Positions 40,060-44,823 of a stretch of 44,823 bases of DNA are shown one piece after another; within the stretch, counting starts at the first letter, position 1; the number at the start of each line of letters is the position of its first letter. This stretch comes from Jaenimonas drosophilae. Its lineage: Eukaryota; Euglenozoa; Kinetoplastea; Trypanosomatida; Trypanosomatidae. The stretch covers positions 1 through 44,823 of the forward strand of contig JASAON010001512.1 of NCBI GenBank assembly GCA_030849065.1, written 5' to 3'. The translations under genes and the position numbers were made by a program. The notes below the pieces were generated by a model. The model did no database searches, had not been told where the DNA came from, and saw only the letters and a program-made list of their open reading frames with translations.

Positions 40060-41460
40060 CTAACCCGTCCGCACGACGCAGCGACCAGCCTCTGTGAAGT
40101 ACTTCACCCCCTTGTAGGATGGGCTTCCCACCTGACGACGTACCTCCACCCCGCGCACACACAGTCCGCTGGCACTATGGTTGGGCATGCGAAAGTGAAC
40201 CACAGCTGTCGTACCACTCAGAGGCATCACCGCGGCCCCTCCAGCGTGCTTATCCGCCCCATCCGCCCCAAGATCGAACTCTGCGCTCAGGGCAGGCGTT
40301 CTAGAGTGAGTGAGTTGGCCCACCGTCCACACTACTTCGCAAGAGGTGCGATCGTAGTAGGTACTCGTGCCCGGGCTACTGCTTTGCACATTCACAGCCA
40401 ATACGGAGGGTGGGAGGGCGATGCGTATAACGACATCATGAACCTCATCGGCCACATCATGGGCGGCGCTCATTGCCGACGAAGCGGCACGGAGGAGGCC
40501 CCCATCGTGCGATGATTTGCGCCCCACCATGCAGTTGATACGACCACCACTTCGATGGAAGGTAACCTGCGGAGTCACGTAGAAGGGTAGCGTGGGCAGC
40601 ACCGTTGGGGGGCGACAGAGATATGTCAGCAGGACGAACTTGCCATCAGGTGGGGTGAAGCGAAGCACATCGTGGTCGTAGGTAACACACCGGTGGGTCG
40701 CCAACAGCTCCTTGGCCAGCATGGCGGGAGGGTAGGCAAGGGAGAGCTCCACCTCGGGCATGCCACTGAGGCGAGACATAACCTCGATACTTCCGTGGAT
40801 CGACGACTGCGTCACGCGCCCATCCGCGTCCACAACCCAATCATGCACCTCCCGCACATCAAAAAGGAGCTCATTGGTGGTGTGAAAAACTGCTGAGCTT
40901 CGCCAAGGTATCATGCTGCTCTCGAGGCGGTCGCTGTGGCAGAATGACTGACCAATCCGCCCACTATGGCGAGAGGCCAGTGGAGACTCTGGCATCCCTC
41001 CTGCATCGTCGAGCAGGTTGCGCACCTTCACCTCCAGCGTGGGTTTGGGCACCAACTTCTCCAGCCAGTAGAGCTCCGTCGTGAGTGGGTATCCATGATC
41101 GAGCAGCTCCTGGAGAATTTGAAAGACAACAGAGAAGTTCTCGCGAAGGATGGGCTCCGTAAGCTGCTTCAGATAGTCGTGGAGCAGGCGGGTCACCATC
41201 ATGAGCTCTTCGAGAACGAGCAGCGCCGGGCCCTCGTCGTGGCTCACCCCGAGCAGCACCACATCCTTCACGCGGCATGTGGAGAAGACAAGATGTTCAA
41301 AGACAACGACGGATGGCGCTAGGCTCACGGAGGTAGCCCGTGGTGCCATGCATGCTGACCAGAAGGCATCCACGACGCGGCGGCTCTCGTTCCTTCTGCA
41401 CTGCAGTTCAATGATCACCTCCCCACGCTGACTGAGAATAAAGAGGCTGGATAGGAGCAT
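40060..41460 (-). CDS. AP-3 complex subunit mu
   Basis: 466 residues from ATG 41458-41460 (MLLSSLFILSQRGEVIIE). An N-terminal longin-type domain covers about 1-125. It ends with VFQILQELLDHGYPLTTE, as in all mu adaptins. Then come the mu homology domain start IPWRSSAVFHTTNELLFDV, SRLSGMPEVELSL, RFTPPDGKFVLLTYLCRP and the C-terminus YKGVKYFTEAGRCVVRTG. IPWR..V and the KGVKY..AG...VRT ending point to mu3 rather than mu1, mu2 or mu4. AP-3 sorts cargo from endosomes to lysosome-related organelles (acidocalcisomes in trypanosomatids). The 5' UTR has an unusual hairpin. Confidence 0.9.
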   Translation of the reverse strand: MLLSSLFILSQRGEVIIELQCRRNESRRVVDAFWSACMAPRATSVSLAPSVVVFEHLVFSTCRVKDVVLLGVSHDEGPALLVLEELMMVTRLLHDYLKQLTEPILRENFSVVFQILQELLDHGYPLTTELYWLEKLVPKPTLEVKVRNLLDDAGGMPESPLASRHSGRIGQSFCHSDRLESSMIPWRSSAVFHTTNELLFDVREVHDWVVDADGRVTQSSIHGSIEVMSRLSGMPEVELSLAYPPAMLAKELLATHRCVTYDHDVLRFTPPDGKFVLLTYLCRPPTVLPTLPFYVTPQVTFHRSGGRINCMVGRKSSHDGGLLRAASSAMSAAHDVADEVHDVVIRIALPPSVLAVNVQSSSPGTSTYYDRTSCEVVWTVGQLTHSRTPALSAEFDLGADGADKHAGGAAVMPLSGTTAVVHFRMPNHSASGLCVRGVEVRRQVGSPSYKGVKYFTEAGRCVVRTG

Positions 41461-41488
41461 AGCTACCTCTCGCACGCCACGTCAGCTA

Positions 41489-41530
41489 ACGCTGGAATAG
41501 TTACCACTAGCGATATACGTGTTCCAGCGT
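41489..41530 (-). promoter_or_regulatory. 5' UTR hairpin of AP-3 mu, 9-bp perfect stem
   Basis: ACGCTGGAA (41489-41497) and TTCCAGCGT (41522-41530) are exact reverse complements with 24 bases between. In the minus-strand transcript this begins about 10 nt after the predicted splice acceptor (41540-41541) and ends 28 nt before the AUG. A stem this stable and this near the cap would be expected to slow 40S loading; that is an inference. Confidence 0.55.
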
Positions 41531-41538
41531 GAACCCTC

Positions 41539-41581
41539 ACTTTGCCAAAAAAAAAACAAGATGAAGAAAGCAAAAGAGATT
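41539..41581 (-). promoter_or_regulatory. Predicted trans-splice acceptor and pyrimidine tract for AP-3 mu
   Basis: Plus-strand A10 and purine run 41547-41580 read as a U-rich tract on the transcript. The next AG is plus 41540-41541, giving a 5' UTR of about 79 nt. Confidence 0.55.
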
Positions 41582-42093
41582 GGAAGTGGTCATTGCCCAC
41601 GGAGCAGACCATTCAGACCCAGCCCATGCGCACACACATCTCGCACATGATGCATGTGTTACTCCTCTACAACTCTTGTACCCGCACTTTTTCGTTCGCA
41701 CGCACACGGGGAAGAAAAACAAATGCTGTTGTTGTTGCTGGATGGGCCCGCCATGTGAGCCACTACCTCGCCCGCTGATCCTAGCTCGCAAGGACCTGTG
41801 CTCCCTCTTCCTAACTCCCAGGACCTCCTTTGGCTACTTGGAACCGAGGGAAGATAGGAAACTCGACTCCGCACCGTTCTAAACACTCCAATCGCACTCA
41901 ACGTTCATCTAACCGCGTGAAATGAAGGCAGCATAGGCTGGATATGTGGTGAGATCTGAGGTTGGGAGAACCGCCACGCCACCACCAACCAGAATCACAA
42001 ACGAGAGAGGAAGCGAGCCTACACGGGCTCCCTTGTTGGAGATGCCGTCGTCACGCGAGCAATGTTGAACGCTTCCCGTGCGAGTGGGGAGGT

Positions 42094-42112
42094 ACGTACG
42101 TGACACGTACGT
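42094..42112. repeat. Odd-length palindrome ACGTACGTG-A-CACGTACGT
   Basis: Exact 9-bp arms around one central base, about 380 bases past the Alba A stop in the direction of transcription. The alternating ACGT composition means it can also slip into shorter pairings. Confidence 0.6.
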
Positions 42113-42492
42113 GAGTGAGGTCGAGGTGCACAGTAGCGAGCCAGGGTGGGTGAGACCGGCAGCGTAGGGAGGGGGTCCTCGCGCTCCTCCTCCCTCTTTA
42201 AGCTTTGCCCACCTCTCGGGCAGCACGTGAGCCACTATATGGTGATTGTGACATCAACATGGCATGCACATGGACGCTGCACAGATAAAAAAAAAGATAT
42301 ATAAAAAACTAAAAACATTGAAGAAAAACTGTTTGGGGCATTTGTACGTGTGTTTATCAAAACTTTGCCGCTCTTTCGTGAGTTTCATTCATACAGCGAG
42401 GACCAGGCTGGTAGGTGTGAAGCGGGCCACAGACGCCCACCACACCCTCCAGGTGGGGGTCGGCGGCCTGCCTAGCCTATAGTGGCGCTCAT

Positions 42493-43098
42493 CTACTCGG
42501 CCTCAGCCGGAGACTCTCCACGGCCTCCACGTCCTCCGCGGGAACCACGACGGCGGCCACGGCCGAAGCCGCCACGACCACCGCGGCCAAAACCACGGCC
42601 GCCGCGACGGCCGCCACGACCGCGGTGCTCGCCCGGGTCACGGACCTCCTGCGCAGTCACCTGGTCCGCCGGGATGGGCTCCTGGTAGCCAGGGTTCTTC
42701 TTGTCGAGCTGGTTACGGGAGAGGGTGATGAGAATCGTCGATACCTTGCGCTCCACAGTCACATTGTCTGGGTTCTTGGTGCGGTCAATGGGCTCGTACT
42801 CATCCATCACCGTTTCCGAGCCAATCTCCGTGATTTGGTGCAGTCCCTCCACGCGGTGCTTCACAATCTCCGCAATGTTCACGGCGTTAAAGATGGCGCC
42901 ACCCATGCCACTGATCTTGATGGTGTCCGCCTTGGTCTTGCCATCCTCGCCGTTCAGGCTGGCGATGGCGTAGGTGATGTAGCTGTGCTGGCCATGGGAG
43001 GCAGTCACTCGGATTTCGTTCTCCCCACTGGGGGTCCTCTTCTTCTCATCTCGACGGTTCACACGACGGTAGGAACTGCGATCGGGGCGAACGGACAT
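42493..43098 (-). CDS. Alba-domain RNA-binding protein with RGG tail (Alba A)
   Basis: 201 residues from ATG 43096-43098. Residues about 25-130 form the Alba fold: GENEIRVTASHGQHSYITYA, DTIKISGMGGAIFNAVNIAEIV, HRVEGLHQITEIGS, YEPIDRTKN, then VSTILITLSR. The C-terminal 45 residues are RGG/GRG repeats. Alba proteins of kinetoplastids bind mRNA 3' UTRs and act in translation and stage regulation. The domain, its GxENEIRVT start and the Arg/Gly tail match the trypanosomatid Alba3/Alba4 type. A second, related gene lies immediately upstream; their 3' halves are nearly identical at DNA level. Confidence 0.93.
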   Translation of the reverse strand: MSVRPDRSSYRRVNRRDEKKRTPSGENEIRVTASHGQHSYITYAIASLNGEDGKTKADTIKISGMGGAIFNAVNIAEIVKHRVEGLHQITEIGSETVMDEYEPIDRTKNPDNVTVERKVSTILITLSRNQLDKKNPGYQEPIPADQVTAQEVRDPGEHRGRGGRRGGRGFGRGGRGGFGRGRRRGSRGGRGGRGESPAEAE

Positions 43099-43646
43099 CT
43101 GTCGAAGTGACTGGGATATAGTACTTGTGTGAATGATGGGGAAGCAACGAAGGATCTAGGGAGTCGGGCAGCAAGCCACACAACCCAAGGAACCACCATT
43201 ACAAAGGAGACGATGCACAAGAAAAGAGGGAGATGAGGAGGTTTGATCCACAAGGTGAATAACCAGCAGCTCAACCTGCGCTAACAACACAGGATAGGGG
43301 GTACATACAGCTTCCCATGGGCCCTCCTAAGCAACCCAACCCTTGATTCTTGATGCACGAGTGACGGGGCAGGAAAACATACACGCCAGGACTGCTGGCA
43401 ACCCGGTAGAAGTGCCCCCGGCAAAAACTAGAAATCTACGTTAGAGAGGTGCACGGAGGAAGGCATGGAAGTGAGGCGAACATCGGCAGCGTTGTTTATG
43501 CGTACACATCATCACATAGGAGGCTACTACCGAACCCCCAATGATTCGTCAACCCCACCATCCGCCGCAGGGGCCTTGACCTACGTCCCACAGCCACCCG
43601 CCACGTATGCCTCCAACGAGGTACACCCAAGCGGCGCTCACACCCA
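43099..43646. other. Intergenic region between the two Alba genes
   Basis: About 0.55 kb. No gene seen. It is not an obvious copy of the spacer downstream of Alba A, so the tandem duplication seems not to be a recent whole-unit repeat. Confidence 0.45.
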
Positions 43647-44213
43647 CTAGCTCTGTCGGCGATCGTCCCTGCGATCAACCTCAGTCGATCCGCCACGTCT
43701 TCCGCGAGCCCCACCACGTCCCCCACGGCCGCCGCGACGGCCGCCACGACCGCGGTGCTCGCCCGGCGAGCTGACCTCCTGCGGAGTCACCTGGTCCGCC
43801 GGGATGGGCTCCTGGTAGCCAGGGTTCTCCTTGTCGAGCTGGTTACGGGAGAGGGTGATGAGAATCGTCGATACCTTGCGCTCCACAGTCAAATTGTCTG
43901 GGTTCTTGGTGCGGTCAATGGGCTCGTACTCGGTTTTCACAACGGTCGTACCAATTTCGGCAATCTGGTGCAGTCCCACCACATGGCTCTTCACGATCTC
44001 CGCAATATTCACGGCGTGGAAAACCGTAACACCTCTACCACTGATCTTAATGGTATCCGTATTTTTCGCTCCAGCCTCACCAGTCAGCATCGCAATGGCA
44101 AACGCGATGTAGTCGTACTGGGGACGCGACAGAGTCACCACGACCTCGTTCTCACCATACTCCACACGCTGTTTCACACGACGAAACTCCTTAAAATCGA
44201 TAAATGTTCGCAT
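43647..44213 (-). CDS. Alba-domain RNA-binding protein with RGG tail (Alba B)
   Basis: 188 residues from ATG 44211-44213 (MRTFIDFKEFRRVKQRV); four codons of open frame precede it without an ATG. The Alba fold is clear: GENEVVVTLSRPQYDYIAFA, DTIKISGRGVTVFHAVNIAEIV, HVVGLHQIAEIGT. From EYEPIDRTKNPDN to the RGG region it is almost identical to Alba A, while the first half is only about half identical. The RGG tail is shorter and ends in a charged STEVDRRDDRRQS. Divergent N-terminal halves suggest different partners or targets. Confidence 0.92.
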   Translation of the reverse strand: MRTFIDFKEFRRVKQRVEYGENEVVVTLSRPQYDYIAFAIAMLTGEAGAKNTDTIKISGRGVTVFHAVNIAEIVKSHVVGLHQIAEIGTTVVKTEYEPIDRTKNPDNLTVERKVSTILITLSRNQLDKENPGYQEPIPADQVTPQEVSSPGEHRGRGGRRGGRGGRGGARGRRGGSTEVDRRDDRRQS

Positions 44214-44400
44214 ATTCAGAACCAAAAAACACTATAGCTAATCACTATACCACAAGAATATGGCAAGACAAGCCGGAAAAAGAAAACTGCATCCTACGTC
44301 ACCACAACCAACAGAAGAAAACCAATATGGAAAAACAACACCCACACCACATAAAAATCAGTTAAGCTACTGCTAGTCTGTACAGCATTTACACTGTAAC

Positions 44401-44823
44401 TTACGCAAAAGATCTATCACTACCCAGCCGCTTCTTCATTCGCTCACGCAGAACAAGAATATCCCGCTCCTGCTCCTCACATGTCGACTTCAATGACACA
44501 TACCTCGAACGATAGAGCTCAACATTGTGCTTCAACCGCACACAAGTGTCACACCGAAGAATAATCTCAGTCGCCGCTAAAGAAACAGAATCCTCGCCAA
44601 TACCGACACCCACCGGAGCCACGGCTTCAGGACACACACTCACCGATTCCCTCACAGCTGCCTCGGCCTTCGCAAGGCGCTCCTTCAGCGCAGCATTCTC
44701 AGCGGCGGCGGCCTTCGCCTGGCCCTCAGCAGCGGCCTGCTTCTCAGCAGCTCCCTGAGTCGTTGCAGCACGAGCAGCCTCCATATCCTCCACAGCTGCC
44801 TCGGCCTTCGCAAGGCGCTCCTT
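44401..44823 (-). CDS. Coiled-coil protein with 46-residue repeats, 3' part only
   Basis: The frame is open to the right edge, so the start is outside the window; there is no need to invoke the GTG at 44791-44793. Reading in, ERLAKAEAAVEDMEAARAA and then ENAALKERLAKAEAAVRES show a unit recurring at 138 bp (46 residues). A 33-bp piece is identical at 44653-44685 and 44791-44823. The repeat is Ala/Glu/Lys-rich with heptad spacing, so a coiled coil. After the repeats come a Cys pair (LRCDTCVRLKHN) and a second helical stretch (CEEQERDILVLRERMKKRL). Repetitive coiled-coil proteins of kinetoplastids are often cytoskeletal or flagellar, but this one is not identified. Confidence 0.78.
   Translation of the reverse strand, partial: KERLAKAEAAVEDMEAARAATTQGAAEKQAAAEGQAKAAAAENAALKERLAKAEAAVRESVSVCPEAVAPVGVGIGEDSVSLAATEIILRCDTCVRLKHNVELYRSRYVSLKSTCEEQERDILVLRERMKKRLGSDRSFA
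44653..44823 (-). repeat. Tandem 138-bp coding repeat, at least 1.2 copies
   Basis: The sequence at 44653-44685 recurs exactly at 44791-44823. One full period lies in the window and the second copy is cut by the edge. The period equals 46 codons, in frame with the coiled-coil gene. Confidence 0.8.

Larger units (their letters stand above)
41461..42492. other. 1.0-kb intergenic region between AP-3 mu and Alba A
   Basis: Besides the AP-3 mu leader, it holds a 19-bp odd palindrome at 42094-42112 and an A/T-rich stretch at 42283-42330. No gene recognised on either strand. Confidence 0.5.

Noticed and set aside
41461..41475. An upstream GTG start for AP-3 mu
   Set aside because: The ATG at 41458-41460 gives the usual mu N-terminus and follows the predicted 5' UTR.
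44401..44793. A complete 130-residue gene starting at GTG 44793
   Set aside because: The frame is open to the window edge with the same repeat continuing, so this is an internal codon and the gene is partial.

Overview
The window looks like a stretch of a kinetoplastid (trypanosomatid or bodonid) nuclear chromosome. All 23 protein genes I can support lie on the minus strand. They are intronless and separated by short spacers. Several starts are preceded, in the minus-strand sense, by a pyrimidine tract and then an AG, which is the signature of trans-splicing in polycistronic units. Two tandem Alba RNA-binding proteins and a Leishmania-type N-myristoyltransferase fit the same assignment. The genetic code is standard. 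The species cannot be fixed from sequence alone.

Layout in the direction of transcription (high to low coordinates): a partial coiled-coil repeat protein cut by the right edge (44.4-44.8 kb); two tandem Alba genes (42.5-44.2 kb); AP-3 mu; a divergent acyl-CoA-binding protein; RuvB-like 2; N-myristoyltransferase; a large unrecognised protein with an internally repeated motif; a CNNM/ACDP-type membrane protein with CBS domains; Vps52; a Tah18/NDOR1-type diflavin reductase; a coiled-coil plus WD40 protein; a His-rich protein; an eIF3g-like RRM protein; a membrane-anchored J-protein; a PH-like protein; an MFS transporter; and a small disordered protein (15.6-16.1 kb). A stretch of about 7.7 kb (7.9-15.6 kb) with no convincing gene follows. 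Beyond it lie Bud23, a thioredoxin-fold-like protein, a disordered protein, a PPP-family phosphatase, and the 5' part of ribosomal protein S19, cut by the left edge.

The genes are mostly housekeeping: ribosome biogenesis and translation (S19, Bud23, eIF3g, Alba), endosome/Golgi traffic (Vps52, AP-3 mu), protein lipidation and lipid binding (NMT, ACBP), chromatin or snoRNP assembly (RuvB-like 2) and cytosolic Fe-S assembly (Tah18). Neighbours do not form one pathway, as is normal for kinetoplastid gene arrays.

The most unusual parts are these: the 7.7-kb gap, which carries several exact inverted repeats and compact hairpins; a 9-bp-stem hairpin at the start of the predicted AP-3 mu 5' UTR; a 14-bp bulged stem-loop downstream of the 33.3-35.7 kb gene; the Alba pair, in which the 3' halves look recently homogenised while the 5' halves have diverged; and several proteins with acidic insertions or altered key residues (Bud23, the thioredoxin-like protein, ACBP).
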